A stretch of DNA of 64,000 bases from Hermatobates lingyangjiaoensis (GCA_026182355.1 JAPFBL010000254.1:6709501-6773500), one strand, 5' to 3'; counted from the stretch's first letter, positions 19,941 through 31,009 are shown. Made by a program: numbers and translations. The notes: generated by a model from the sequence alone, not told the origin.

Positions 19941-22300
19941 TATTCACTTTTAGCAGGGAGTAGTGACTCTATCATTTTTCTAAGTGTTTTCTTTTTTTAA
20001 TGTAAATGTATTTTGTAATTATTGAAAACTTTGTTGTTATAGATTAGTAAAAATAATGCATTAGTATATGACGATTTTCTTTCAATTATGTAATTTTTTT
20101 TCAAAATGTATTTAAAATTTTTAACAATGTATACAATGTGTATACATTAATTCGAAATTATTTAATGTTTAAAGGAAAGATAAGTAAAGGAAGAGTTATA
20201 TTTTAAGGAGAATAGTTGTATTGTTAGGCAAAGCTTTTAAAGTTGACAGGAGAACATGTAGTTTGGATATTAATCCCATTTCGATTGCTCTTAAGTTCAA
20301 CAGTACCAGCTAATGGAAGCTGTCATCTTGCGACATTTCCAGCAACTGTTATTCAGCCATCATGTGGCGGCAACTTTCATTTTACTTCTCTCCTCTGACC
20401 TTAATTTCTTTATATTTCTACATAATAGATTTTCAGACCCTTATTTCTCTTTGTTACCTTATGCTATTTATTAAAAACGAAATAATTTTTGTAAAGAATA
20501 CAATATTTGATATTTTTATTTATTAATTATATTAGTAAACATTTTAATAATTAAAAGTATAATAATGAACAAAAATATTCTGAGAGGATTATTTTTATTT
20601 TCTTTTTAAACACATATATACCTTTATATCTTTTATTTATGTATTATTCATTTATAGAAATTCATGCACGAAACACATTGAAAAAGTATCCGACCTTGAA
20701 TTGAATAGGATTAATATAATTATCATTCAGAAATTTTTGCGCCGTTTGGCACACTTCCGGCCGATTTATTTAATGGGCCACGAATTTACTCACCGCTACA
20801 ATCTTCACAAGTCTTGGAGTTGAATAAAAAAATCACTTCATTAACGGGAATATGAATAATAATTTAATTTAGAGACACTGTTATGAGGACCATGAGTCCA
20901 GAATCGAATTTTTTTTTATTCTTTTGAATGGAAAGAGTTCTTTTGCATGGAGCCGTTCCGGCTTTATAGTCTTTATAAAGCAATACCATAATCCAGTTTG
21001 TAGCACAATTCTGATTCAGTGCTCGCTTACATGAGATAATATAGCAAGTATTCAGCTTGCTGAACAATCTCACAACAGAACTAAAACTTACCGGATTTAA
21101 AAAAAAAAGAAAAAGATTTCATGGCATAAACAAAAATTCATGACTTTTTGTAACTTGCAGCTACTAATTTTTTTATTTATTGAAGTATTTTCATCTATAC
21201 ACTTTCCAATTTTCCAGCTTGAATTATAGAAATGTATACATTATCTCTTTTAAAAGCTCTTTGCTATCAATTCTAGATTATATCTTCCATCAAATGATGT
21301 AACCCATGTAAACAAAACATTTCTGAACTAAACTTTGCTGCTTAGTCTGACAGTAAGAACACCGACAACACAGTCAACCATGTCATAAAAAGTACATATA
21401 TTTGAAAAAGCTCATTTACTTTATTCATAATCTCCGAGTGACATTCTCTCTTGTTTTTAATAAAAAACTTATTTTTTATAGATTTTTTTGACTGTTGATG
21501 TGCTGACTATTTTTAAATTGACCTATTAAACGGTGCGACGGTGTTCACAATCTTTGGGAACACACACACAGACATCATCAAAAATACTTCAATAATGAAC
21601 ACAGAAACTTCAGAGCATCTACGTCTGTCAAAAATATAATTTCCAAATGATTACTGTATTCTACACATAGTTAATAAGAGGTCAGGAATGTATTAGGGAA
21701 CTAGAGCAGGAGGGACTTTCTAGGAGTGCACCTGATTGTATATCTAATAATGCTAAAGGCATAGCCTTGTAGTACCCGACCTATAAGCTGACACGGTGTT
21801 GATTTATTCTTGCTAAGGCAAGGACAATTTGCTTAGTACTAATTAGAAGTCCTGCAAAGGTAGCCTTGCTCATTCTTCCATTACAACCAGAATGAGCCAA
21901 CAGCAAGTGTCAAGGTCGGTCCTTGTCGCACTTTTCAGTGCCTTGCCTAATCATGCTACGTAGGCAAATCACCCATACTCAATGATACTTCTTACATAAT
22001 ATATCAGAAGAACAGTTATCCTTACCACATTGGACCATTTGTATTCAATTGATAAACAATAATTGTAATATTTTTTATTTGAGTGCCAATGGTTAACTAA
22101 ATCACAGAATAAATATTAATGTTGTGTTAATTGGAATTTTTTTTACTTTATATCAATTTTCTTTTAGAAATTATAGCAAAAAAAGTATATTTAATTTTCA
22201 ATTGAAATAAATGAATTAATTTGTATAAAAACCAATATTATATTTATTTTTTTATGTCTAACAGTCTTTAAACTGGATTAGAATGAGGGAAAGAATAACG
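19941..22300. other. AT-rich DNA, nothing recognised
   Basis: A GC-richer block at about 21690-21990 contains TAGCCTTG and GCAAGGAC-type short repeats but no frame or known family. Confidence 0.35.
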
Positions 22301-22304
22301 AAGT

Positions 22305-22444
22305 CTCCACACAAAAAATTCTATGCAGACACGTTTCAAACATTTAGTGTTCATGCTGTGATTTCATCTGCTTACTAATGCAAAAGTAACCTGATGATGA
22401 ACACTAAGTGTTTGAAATGCATCGTTAATAAAATCTTTTGTGTG
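22305..22444. repeat. Family I inverted-repeat element
   Basis: CACACAAAAAATTCTATGCA on the left and the complementary AAAATCTTTTGTGTGAA end on the right bracket a hammerhead-type motif. The left arm holds a decayed complement (CGTTTCAAACATTTAGTGTTC). It shares the stem II sequence GAACAC/GTGTTY with family J at 60505-60709, so the two are probably related. Confidence 0.7.
22387..22427 (+). ncRNA. Hammerhead-type ribozyme motif, family I
   Basis: UAAC (stem I), CUGAUGA, U, GAACAC-UAA-GUGUUU (stem II, 6 bp with one G-U), GAA, AUGCAU (stem III palindrome), C (cleavage base), GUUA (stem I, 4 of 4). All core residues match. Confidence 0.65.
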
Positions 22445-22449
22445 AACTT

Positions 22450-23165
22450 GCTTGTTCATTCCCTTATTTTAATCATGAGTGCATACTACACAATAAAGGA
22501 CTGCATTGCGTGATTTGATGTATTTTATTTATTTATGTTGTTCTTTATTAATCATTATTCAGATTTCCTGATATATTTCAACCTAAATTCTTTTAATAAC
22601 TATATCCATTATAATTTTTTTAATGAAGAATGCACTAGATTCTATGTTCAGATCTCTTATTAAATTTGAAGTAATTACATGTTCTCCTGATAGGAATTTT
22701 CCTTCTTCAGATGTAAATTCAGAAATCATTTCTATATTCTTACTAAGAGTATATAAACCTGAATAGAATGCTAAATGCTTGAAACGCTATGTTGTGTAGA
22801 ACACTAGTAAAAGAGGTATTAATGAAAAAAGAGGATATACAGCTTTCTGAGCCAAACCCATGAAGGATCTCGCCTTTTAAAACAACAATATTGATTAAAC
22901 AACGTGGTCAGGACAATTTAAAAACACTCGTTTTTTGTTAGAAGATAATGTAATACACATACCTTTAGGATTCTTGTAAATCTAATTTATTCGAATATAC
23001 AGCGATCTCTATAAATAAAGCAACTTCTATAATCAGGGTACTTTAATAGTTAATTTTTCGACATGTTATTACTTTTCTAATTCTTTCTTAGTGCACTTTT
23101 ATGTTGTTATTTTATTCTATATACCTTCAGTTACTGCTTGCCACTCTAGGCTATTATTAATTCTT
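22450..23165. other. AT-rich DNA with a possible decayed core
   Basis: At about 22757-22790 CCTGAATAGAATGCTAAATG leads to TTGAAACGCT, which resembles the family I/J core with several changes. Nothing else recognised. Confidence 0.3.
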
Positions 23166-23166
23166 T

Positions 23167-23615
23167 ATATTAGAAATAGGTAAAACCGTCATCCCTCGTA
23201 AGATGATCATGGAGTCGTTGGAGCGCTTTCGGACGTTGTCCTTCTTCGACTGCAAAAACCTACTGAGCTGTTATATAGGTGATTGGTTATCTATCAAGTC
23301 CACTGCTATCCTGATATTATTATTTTGATTTTATTTAGTTATTTTGATTTTTAGTTTTTATCTATTATCTAGTTTGTTTTTTTTATTTTTTATATATTTT
23401 TTAATTAAAATATAAAAAAACCCAAAGTAGATAACAACTAAAAACTAAAAATCAAAATAATATTATCAGGATAGCAGTGGACTTGACAGATAACCAACCC
23501 CCTATATAGCAGCTAAGTAGGTTTGTTGCGGTCGAAGATGGACAACGTCCGAAAGCGCTCCAACGACTCCATGATCATCTTACGAGGGATGACGGTTTTA
23601 CCTATTTCTAATATA
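23167..23615. repeat. Family K inverted-repeat element
   Basis: Long arms (about 23167-23385 and 23416-23615) are complements with few mismatches around a short AT-rich centre. The outer ends are ATATTAGAAATAGGTAAAAC and its complement. Each arm contains a hammerhead-like module with an altered core. No coding sequence. Confidence 0.85.
23525..23564 (+). ncRNA. Hammerhead-like motif with altered core, family K
   Basis: GUUG (stem I), CGG spacer, UCGAAGA where CUGANGA is expected, U, GGAC-AAC-GUCC (stem II), GAA, AGCGCU (stem III palindrome), C, CAAC (stem I, 4 of 4). All three stems are intact but C3-U4 are replaced. The opposite arm has the same change. Confidence 0.45.
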
Positions 23616-23740
23616 AATCATACTAACCTCAGTGGTATTAACAATATGAATGTATTATTAATTCTACCTATAACGATGGTTGCAAAATAGAGTAGTGAGT
23701 TTTTGTATTACTCTTTCTGTGTTTTGTTTCCACTATATAT

Positions 23741-25092
23741 ATGATCAAACCACAATAAGAAATGGGAAAACAAGACTAAGATCTTTCAACCGTAACAAGC
23801 GGTCTTCGTCAGAGTCAAAAACCCAACTGAACACTAGATGCAGAAAACATCTGGTGAGGAGTTGAGAAGAGTGGGAGGGAAGAGTGGTATTTTAAAAGGG
23901 TGAAAGCACAGGAAAGGACTAATGTCCAGAAAGGGATGTTTGGGGAAACAAAGGAGTACAGTAAGAAAAAGTAAAAAACTATCCGCTAGCTGTCAACCCT
24001 CTTTGAAGAGGCTATTGCCCTCGTGACAAAAGTATCAAGTTTGAAGAGACCGTTACTAATGTTTATAATATTAGATCTATTAAATTTAATTAGAGACGAT
24101 TCAATAATATTTCTTAACAACATTGATTTTTCATAGGTAATAAATTTAGCTCCTGTCCAATAAATATGATGATTTTCATTTTTTATATGCAAGAATAAGG
24201 CACTACTGTTTTCCTGTCTACTTACGTTATATTGGTGTTGTTTTACACGTGTTTTTAATGATTTACCAGTTTGACCAATATAAATTTTATGGCAATTTTT
24301 GCACGGAATTTTATAAATACCAGCGGACTCCAATTCGCTTGGAGAGTTTTTTATTAACATATTACCCACGTTATTACGATTAGAAAACACTATATTAAAA
24401 TCAAGTTGTTTGGCTAATCTTGGAAGGGGGTCCAATGATTCGTGGTATGGCAAAACTATAGAATTTGATAATAAAAGGGGCTCTTTTGAAGTATTAGAGA
24501 AAGTTTTTTTAGCACCCTTCAAAGCTAAATCGATATAAGAAGAGGGGTATTTTAATGAAAGGGCAATTGACCTAATGTTATTAATCTCTTCATTAAGAAA
24601 TTCTGGAGAGGAAACTCTTAAGGCTCTCAAAAACATATTTCTAAAAACAGAAATTTTAACATTTTTTGGATGCGATGAATAAAAATGAACGTATGCAAGT
24701 ACATTCGTAGGTTTTCTATATACACTAAAGCGTAACTCATTAGGTAACCTATGGATCAGGACATCTAAGAAGGGCAAATTACCACTTATTTCTTCTTCCA
24801 TTGTGAATTTGATTGTCGGCACTAATGAATTCAATTTTGTTAGGAAATCAACTTTATTTAAAGAATTGGGACAAATGCAAAGAATATCGTCAACATATCT
24901 ATACCATTTAACATTTTTGGGCAAAATTGAGCTTAACATTTTACTCTCAAAAAACTCCATATATAAATTACTTAGGAGGGGGGATAAACAGTTACCCATA
25001 GCAAGACCAAATTTTTGTATATAATAATTATTTTCAAATTGAAAATGACAATCACGGAAAAATTTCACGTGTTTATGTGAAATCGTTTTACC
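23741..25092 (-). mobile_element. 5'-truncated Penelope-like element, family C
   Basis: Sense is the minus strand. From 5' to 3': a short inverted piece of the terminal repeat (about 25060-25092), the C-terminal half of the PLE protein (23986-about 25065), 3' untranslated sequence with CTGGTGAGGAGTTGAGAAGA (complement), the ribozyme-bearing terminal repeat (23741-23830), then TATATA. The 5' truncation, the inverted terminal fragment at the 5' end and insertion in TA-rich DNA are all typical of Penelope elements. A near-identical 3' end at 13278-13612 points to recent activity. Confidence 0.9.
23774..23816 (-). ncRNA. Hammerhead-type ribozyme motif in PLE terminal repeat
   Basis: Same intact module as at 2323-2365 and 13317-13359: GACU, CUGACGA, A, GACCG...CGGUU, GAA, AGAUCU, U, AGUC. 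It lies in sense orientation downstream of the PLE stop codon. This physically links the motif to the element. Confidence 0.75.
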
Positions 25093-25206
25093 ACTATATA
25101 TATATATGACTGTCCTTGTGTTTAGATTGTGGGAAGTAGAGTGAATGGGAGCTGATGTTCTGTGATTATTCATATTATGTCTTAACATTGTAGTTACTAT
25201 ACCCAC
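23986..25206 (-). CDS. PLE polyprotein, C-terminal part: reverse transcriptase (partial) and GIY-YIG endonuclease
   Basis: Residue numbers count from the first ATG of the 406-codon open frame; the PLE-derived part starts near residue 48, and the first 47 come from flank and inverted repeat. The reverse transcriptase part has motif B-like GLAMGNCLSPLLSN (67-80), the catalytic YVDD (104-107) and the following region with LPFLDVLIHR (144-153). Motif A and its aspartate are missing because of truncation, so the enzyme cannot be active. A GIY-YIG domain follows: GIY (296-298), CxxC (302-305), YIG (309-311), TR (319-320) and IIES with the likely catalytic Glu (369). The frame has no internal stop, so the copy is young. 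A full PLE protein would be about twice this length. Confidence 0.92.
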   Translation of the reverse strand: MGIVTTMLRHNMNNHRTSAPIHSTSHNLNTRTVIYIYSGKTISHKHVKFFRDCHFQFENNYYIQKFGLAMGNCLSPLLSNLYMEFFESKMLSSILPKNVKWYRYVDDILCICPNSLNKVDFLTKLNSLVPTIKFTMEEEISGNLPFLDVLIHRLPNELRFSVYRKPTNVLAYVHFYSSHPKNVKISVFRNMFLRALRVSSPEFLNEEINNIRSIALSLKYPSSYIDLALKGAKKTFSNTSKEPLLLSNSIVLPYHESLDPLPRLAKQLDFNIVFSNRNNVGNMLIKNSPSELESAGIYKIPCKNCHKIYIGQTGKSLKTRVKQHQYNVSRQENSSALFLHIKNENHHIYWTGAKFITYEKSMLLRNIIESSLIKFNRSNIINISNGLFKLDTFVTRAIASSKRVDS

Positions 25207-25209
25207 ATG

Positions 25210-26550
25210 GAAGGCCTGAATGCATCAAGTTAAGTGCATTTCAAACGGTAAACACAGTTATTAAAGATGGGGGAAGAATGATGTTGATAGAGTAATTAAT
25301 AAGATTGCAAAAACATTCTCACAACTCTAACTCGAATTACTGTTTTAAATTTCAGAAAACCGGTAACTTATCACAACAGACAAGTAACAGATAAAGATTT
25401 TAAAGAGGCTACGTCCTGAATAAACAATAAACAATAAAACAAATTTACGAACGCAGACATAGTTTGTGTGGAAGGTTACACTTTACTGCAGAAGGTTAAT
25501 CAGGCTTCCAATTAACTATTTCTAATTACACTGAATACCGCTAAACGACTTAATTTTTCAATTCTTTTTCATTGTTTCAATTCCTGAGGGTAATTTTAAT
25601 ATTCTGGAGAATAAGTGGCCCGGTCATTTAGGTTCGGGATTCCTCAATACGGTCGCTCTCCTTGTGTAATATTTCAATGTTTTCTGCTAATGTTTCACAG
25701 TTCATATTTATAGATGATCTGGGTGGTGTCTTTGGGTGCCTCGACAGTTAGAATAAACAGCGGTGGCCAAGAGCCATTGAAGAATTATACTTTTTTTTAT
25801 AAGTACATCTTATATTTTTATCTGATTTTTGATTTTACCGACTTAAATAATCACAAAAAGCAATTATAACAACAATATGGTGTACAGTGACCTTTGTGTT
25901 GCACGTATGACGTGTATTGGTCACATTACAAGTAATGCGAATACATCTATTTAATGGTTGTTATAAAGAAGTAATTACTTCTTTATGATTTCATTGTGAC
26001 CACAGTTTTCGTAAACAGAGTAAAAAATTATTACAAGTGTATGCTGAAAGAAGTTACTTGGACTTGTTTAGTCAATAATATTGCTTTTTCTGTTAGTTTA
26101 TGACAAACTTTCTATTTCCCTCAATGAGAGTTCTGATTGAGACCAAGGCATTAAATTAAAGTAATATTTGTACTTATTTCATGTTTGACTTAGTTACGAG
26201 AGTCAAAGGAATTTAAGATGAAAATAAACGTCTCTGAAAGCAATGGAGACTGGGGATGAGGATGACGTAAGGAGAACCAGGTGAGCGTAACCAGCTAACA
26301 CTGGGTCACTAGAGCTCGGTTTCACTTTCTATCTGCCTTGTTCGCCTTAATCAGGACTGTATAGGCCACACTGCCTCCCAAATGTCCAAGTATAACTCCT
26401 CTCTGTCACACCAAACTTAGCTCCTTTTAATATTCTCTTCCTTGGACTGTAAAATATCAAATATGCTTTTCAGCGTGTATATGATAAACATCAGCTATAG
26501 TCATTAAACTATCAAACGATTAATAACACTATATGGTATAAATAATAATT
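25210..26550. other. AT-rich DNA, nothing recognised
   Basis: No repeat or coding signal recognised. A somewhat GC-richer block lies near 26240-26420. Confidence 0.35.
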
Positions 26551-26554
26551 CATA

Positions 26555-26768
26555 TATATCAATGATCAAACCACAATAAGAAATGGGAAAACAAGACTAA
26601 GATCTTTCAACCGTAACAAGCGGTCTTCGTCAGAGTCAAACTTAGCTACTTTTAATATTCTCTTCCTTGGACTGTATAAAATCATCCTTGGACATGATCT
26701 TAGTCTTGTTTTCCCATTTCTTATTGTGGTTTGATTATTGATTGTTATTTCACGTGTTTATGTGAAAT

Positions 26769-26772
<4 letters not shown>
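26555..26772. repeat. Family C fold-back
   Basis: ATCAATGATCAAACCACAAT at the left is mirrored by ATTGTGGTTTGATTATTGAT at the right. Between them is one ribozyme module and an unrelated insert (about 26638-26695) with CTTAGCTACTTTTAATATTC, which nearly repeats 26407-26440 (CTTAGCTCCTTTTAATATTC). It is flanked by (TA)n. Confidence 0.85.
26595..26637 (-). ncRNA. Hammerhead-type ribozyme motif, family C
   Basis: An intact minus-strand copy with all positions as in the PLE-linked module (GACU/AGUC stem I, AGAUCU stem III). The right arm keeps only GATCTTAGTC and has lost the core. Confidence 0.65.

Positions 26773-26818
<46 letters not shown>
26773..26818. repeat. (TA)n microsatellite
   Basis: About 22 TA units separating a family C fold-back from a family A fold-back. 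Confidence 0.95.
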
Positions 26819-26819
<1 letters not shown>

Positions 26820-26821
<2 letters not shown>

Positions 26822-27075
26822 CAACTAAAACAAACGGTCCAGCGGACTTTTTTAAATAAAATAAATTCAAAACGAAGGAAACACACAGAAAAACACAGAC
26901 ATAACTCACATCGATATTTCAACCATCGTCGTCATCAGGAGGTGTGAAGAGCGAAGAGTCTCGCAGGAAGGGTTCTCCGCCCTGCTTCCCTGAGGAACTC
27001 ATCGCTTCCTGATGACTACAGTTGTCGAGATATAAAAGTGGGTTATGTCTATACCTATTTTGGTGTTACTTTCAT
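26820..27075. repeat. Family A fold-back, diverged
   Basis: The left arm has AACGGTCCAGCGGACTTTTT and a minus-strand module at 26907-26943 with one stem II change (GUUGAAAUAU). The right arm (about 26970-27075) is much more diverged (CTTCCTGATGACTACAGTTGTCG). Confidence 0.7.
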
Positions 27076-27079
27076 TATA

Positions 27080-27442
27080 ATTTCTACATATTTATATCAG
27101 CTGACTGAAACCTTATTACTAAAATAAACCGGGACTCAGTCAAAATATTAAAAAGTTTAATTTCAACCTGCAAGACTATTCTCGATTTTTAAACTATTTA
27201 GTTTTCCTGATAATAATGCTATATATATATCACTAGTTTTTAGTGCTATATATATGATATGAAAATGTATATGTGAGGAGAGTCTCTTTCAAGGTTTAAA
27301 TCTAACTTTCAAAATCAACGTTTTAGTTTTATTTAAAACTTTCCATTTAATGAAAAACTTTTTATAATTTATTCTTTAAATACACCTGAACTTATTCACT
27401 TTAAACTTCTCATATTTCTAACTTCATTATTTTATCTTTCAG
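27080..27442. other. AT-rich DNA, possible intron
   Basis: Contains two short (TA)n runs with TATCACTAGTTTTTAGTGCTATA between them. It ends in a polypyrimidine-rich acceptor. Confidence 0.3.
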
Positions 27443-27516
27443 GTACTATTCATGATACATGCCCTTCGGATAAATTTTGTTCTAAATGTCCTCGTTTATG
27501 GCAAATCGTTAGAAAG
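27443..27516 (+). CDS. Candidate 74-nt coding exon, protein not identified
   Basis: A strong acceptor (TTATTTTATCTTTCAG, ending 27442) and a usable donor (AAAG|GTAAAA) bracket an open segment. Read in phase 0 it gives 24 codons plus two bases: hydrophobic VLFMIHALRI... ending VYGKSLE. Phase 0 follows the phase-0 end of 8493-8662, and the two leftover bases (AG) fit the one-base start of 54298-54460 to make Arg. A second frame (TIHDTCPSDKFCSKCP...) is also open, so the frame depends on the linkage. The family is not recognised. Confidence 0.4.
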
Positions 27517-27519
27517 GTA

Positions 27520-29030
27520 AAAACACCAGTTATAACATCCTGACTGCTGTTTTGAAAAGATGTTAAAAAAAATCTGCACCCTATTATTTATTAAATTGTT
27601 GATGATTCTGTGCATATAATTGACTTACAAGATTTATACCAAGGTTTTTTAACATGGTTTTAATTTTGCGTGTTTGTAGTGTACTAGATAATTACGCCTA
27701 TTACACTATCAGCTCAAAAACATATATAAAAGGAATTATTCAAAATATTTAGACACTGTTTTAATGAAGTACTTTTGGTTAGTGCCCAAATAGATGAACT
27801 GTTAACTCATCTAAAATTGACCAAGTAGAGAAAAAGTTAATGACTAAATTACAATAACATATTATTAAAAACATTAAACCATTTACATGCATGCACTTTA
27901 TAAATCTTCTAATTACAACTAAACACATCTAGAAAAACCTAAATTCTAATATTTTAAAGACAGTGGAGACGCGAGATATAAAATTTCTTTAAAACAATGA
28001 AACAATTCTATAAAAATTTTTTGCAGTCTGTGACACGTCATGTTAAAAGCTGTAAACAAATGGCAAGTTTACAAAAAAATTACCAAAATTTTATTATTAT
28101 ACTAAAAGTTTTGTCCCAAATTCTGTGAAATTTAGGATTTGATACCTTATTTAGGACACCTCACACAAACAAACAAACTAAAATACTAATTACGAAAAAA
28201 CTCAAAGTTTTCATTCCAAGTAGTTAACTGATGACTTATTAATTTTTTTTTTGTTTTAAATGAAAAAAAAATCCTGTTTATAAGGATTGATGTGTTCAAT
28301 CTTTTCTTCTGGTAGAAACATGTTGCTCTGATACTTGTCATTAATCTTACACAGGATGGTAGCAATATTTGTTGCAACATATTTGATTATTCAATAGTCA
28401 TCTTCTGACAGAACTGTTAGGTCATCAATCTTCACAAACTGAAAGGGTCTTACCAGATTATTACTGAATGTTTGTCAACTTGGTCAATAGTTCCTTGTTG
28501 TAGTCAAATATTTGAAGTGCTTTTTTTCGACTTATCTGCATTGCTAACAACAAATTAAAATTAAGAGATTTTAAAAACGCACCGTGCCAACATAAGTATA
28601 CTTTGAATTTTAATGTTGAATAGTAAGATTGTCTTCCATTATGTTTAATATGTGCTGTCTTTTATTATTATTTTAAAATGACAATTGACAACTAGTGTGC
28701 CAATGATCGATTTCTTAAAGACACCTAGCCTCAAAATAATTCTGTATAAATAAGAAAGATTCTTTTATTCTATTATAAGCGATTAGTTTATTAAACACAA
28801 CTCCTTGGATGTTCTTTACAAAGAATCTCGGTAACTGAACCTAACTGTATCAAATGTCATACTGAGCTTTCTGAAAATTAGAAATAGATTATTGGAAACT
28901 TTCATTAAAATTAGAAAATTCTTCTTCTTGACTATCTGCATTAATAAAATCATGACATCTGATCTTGGATCTGAATGCACAAATAGATATCCACTCATGG
29001 GAGACTACTTAATAACAACTTATTTTTTTT
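27520..29030. other. AT-rich DNA, nothing recognised
   Basis: No coding or repeat signal recognised. Confidence 0.35.
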
Positions 29031-29034
29031 ATTA

Positions 29035-29260
29035 TTTAAACCGATCCCCTAGTGGGTGTTAACGTCAGCCGTTTACAAGCTTTTTGTTTGATCGGTGATT
29101 CACAGATTCTAAATTGGGAGTCCTAAATTTTGCCTAACTCAAGTGCATTTCGAGTAGGGATCTTTAACGATTACCTGATATTGTACAGGCTCGGGACCGA
29201 CGGCTTAACGTCCTCTCCGAGGGTCAACGTACTCAGACTTATTCACCTCCCAATAACAAC
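29035..29260. other. GC-richer block, possible dispersed repeat
   Basis: CCGATCCCCTAGTGGGTGTT to GAGGGTCAACGTACTCAG stands out in base composition and contains GGGACCGACGGCTTAACGTC. There is no frame and no second copy in this window. It could be a SINE or MITE fragment. Confidence 0.3.
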
Positions 29261-29264
29261 TTTA

Positions 29265-29845
29265 CATTAATTGATCTCGTTGCTGCCCTCTGTTTCGTTA
29301 AAATATAAATTTTTAACGAAAAATAAATTTTTCGGTAGAACAATAAATTTTGTTCTATCAAAAAGTTTTGGATAACTTATATTGTTTAGTTTATTAAAAA
29401 ATTAATGATAGTAGAGTATCGAACTTATTTCAAATATTTATGGTTTTATTTAATTAATTCGATCATCTTTAGATAAAATGAAAGATCAATTTATCGAGGA
29501 ACATAAGAAATCAAAATATGCAAAGGTGCAAATGTGGTGAATGAAACTCATCGATGAAGCGAAATGATGTTCCGTTGTAAAATGTCAAGCGAGAAGTTGC
29601 TTGTAAAATAAATGCTGTGGAAAAGTCGCCTGAAATAAGATACTTTATTATGAAGCTGCAGTTAATAGAACTAATCATGAGTCCAAATCTTCGTCATGCA
29701 GAAGACAGAAGTGTTCAATACGCCGGATTCAGGGCTTGGAGAACTTGAGAGTGAGTTGTCTACGACAGTCCCCGTACACATGTGATCCACATTTACTGGT
29801 AAAGACAGAAGGGATTTATAGCTCACCACTTGTTGCTCACGAGGG
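29265..29845. other. Unannotated, nothing recognised
   Basis: Mixed base composition without a long frame. The part from about 29530 is GC-richer and leads into the minisatellite. Confidence 0.3.
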
Positions 29846-29847
29846 TG

Positions 29848-29972
29848 ATATAGACCCCTACGTTTAGGGCGGCGTAGACCCCTACGTGTTGGGCGCCATA
29901 TACCCCTATGTATTGGGTGCCATGTAGACCCCTACATGTTGTATGACGTAGACCCCTACTTGTAGGGTGACC
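29848..29972 (+). repeat. Minisatellite, about five 24-26-bp units
   Basis: Diverged tandem units built on GTAGACCCCTACGTGTTGGG, starting near 29848, 29874, 29900, 29924 and 29948. Within a unit TAGACCCCTA is conserved while the second half (GTTGGGCGCC) varies. Each unit has a small TAGACCCCTACNNGTAGGG-type dyad. Confidence 0.85.
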
Positions 29973-30149
29973 AATACGGTACTACCATTTTTATGACGTG
30001 GTAATAACTGTTTCGAAGTGATAATATCGATATGTGTCTTATTACTTTCTATTGATCAACCTTCTACATTATGTACCATAAAAACTGTGAAGCAGTCACC
30101 ATCAGTTTGATTACCAAATACAGTTATTTTGGTTAGGTTTATTTTTCTA

Positions 30150-30255
30150 AATACTACATAAGTAAAGTTTAACAATCATGGCAAAATTAACTTTCGGATT
30201 TCCAAGGTTTACCTGTTTTGAGGTCCTTAAATTTTTTTACGCTTTCCGATCACGC
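30150..30255 (+). repeat. Fragment of repeat M
   Basis: GTAAAGTTTAACAATCATGG followed by TTTCGGATTTCCAAGGTTTA and CCTGTTTTGAGGTCC, matching the start of the copies at 54930 and 56256. Confidence 0.4.
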
Positions 30256-30257
30256 TG

Positions 30258-30510
30258 TATATATATACACTTTTTTGTTGGAAATACGATCCAAAACGGA
30301 CAAATATAGTTCAATATAGACAAAGAAACATAGAGAAATCAAAAGAACACACTTACAGTTTCTAATTTTTGGTTTGAACCGTCTTCAGGAGAGATAAGAG
30401 AGGGCACTAGTTCAGAGACGGTTGGAGACCGTCGGTTCAAACCGAAAATTAGTGACTGTAAGTGTGTTCTTTTGATTTCTCTATGTTTCTTTGTCTATAT
30501 TGAACTATAT
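30258..30510. repeat. Family D fold-back
   Basis: The left arm CACTTTTTTGTTGGAAATAC through GGCACTAGTTCAGAGACGG turns back at about 30425 into CGGTTCAAACCGAAAATTAG...GTCTATATTGAAC, ending in (TA)n. The minus-strand core in the left arm has one change in GAA (CAAAAAUU). The right arm lacks CUGAAGA. Confidence 0.8.
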
Positions 30511-30764
30511 ATATAAATTAATAATCAACAATAACTCTTGATATAATATATGAATTAAATACCACAATAAACAATATAAATTAATTAAAATGCTCTACGG
30601 CATTTTATATATATGTAATATTATTATTATATAATTATATTATACTAGCAGAACTACCCGGCGTTGCCTGGGACAAAATTAATAATAATAATGAAATTAT
30701 GGCTAAGTATTGAATGAATTATAGAATCTAAACTTCTAGCTAAATTTCTATTGGAAATTCGATA

Positions 30765-31000
30765 ACAGTACATCTCTTTCAAAAAACGAAACTTCATAAC
30801 ATATTAACAAAGAAGTTCTTAAAAGCCTGCTCATTACATTAAGGAGGTTTAAACCAACTAAAATTCTGATACCAAAGGAATTGATTTTTGTCACTTTCGG
30901 TTTGAGCTTTAAGAAGGAAGAATTTAAGTTAATAATAATTCTATGGAACATAATAAACATATCAGAGTCCGGCTTTACAAACTACATTATTTAATAAATC
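30765..31000 (+). pseudogene. Old PLE endonuclease fragment inside the Helitron
   Basis: ACCAAAGGAATTGATTTTTG (30870) and TTCTATGGAACATAAT...AGAGTCCGGCTTTACAAACT (30939-30983) align with 31973 and 32043 of the neighbouring PLE with the same 68-base spacing. The weaker upstream match (CATCTCTTT...) reaches about 30768. The frame is broken by many changes. It is older than the intact copy next door. Confidence 0.65.
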
Positions 31001-31009
31001 TGTGAAGGA

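Noticed and set aside
22757..22800. Another hammerhead copy
   Set aside because: Only CCTGAATAGAATGC...TTGAAACGC remains; the core has several changes and stem I does not pair.
24803..25024. 73-codon plus-strand frame
   Set aside because: It is the antisense shadow of the PLE reverse transcriptase frame.
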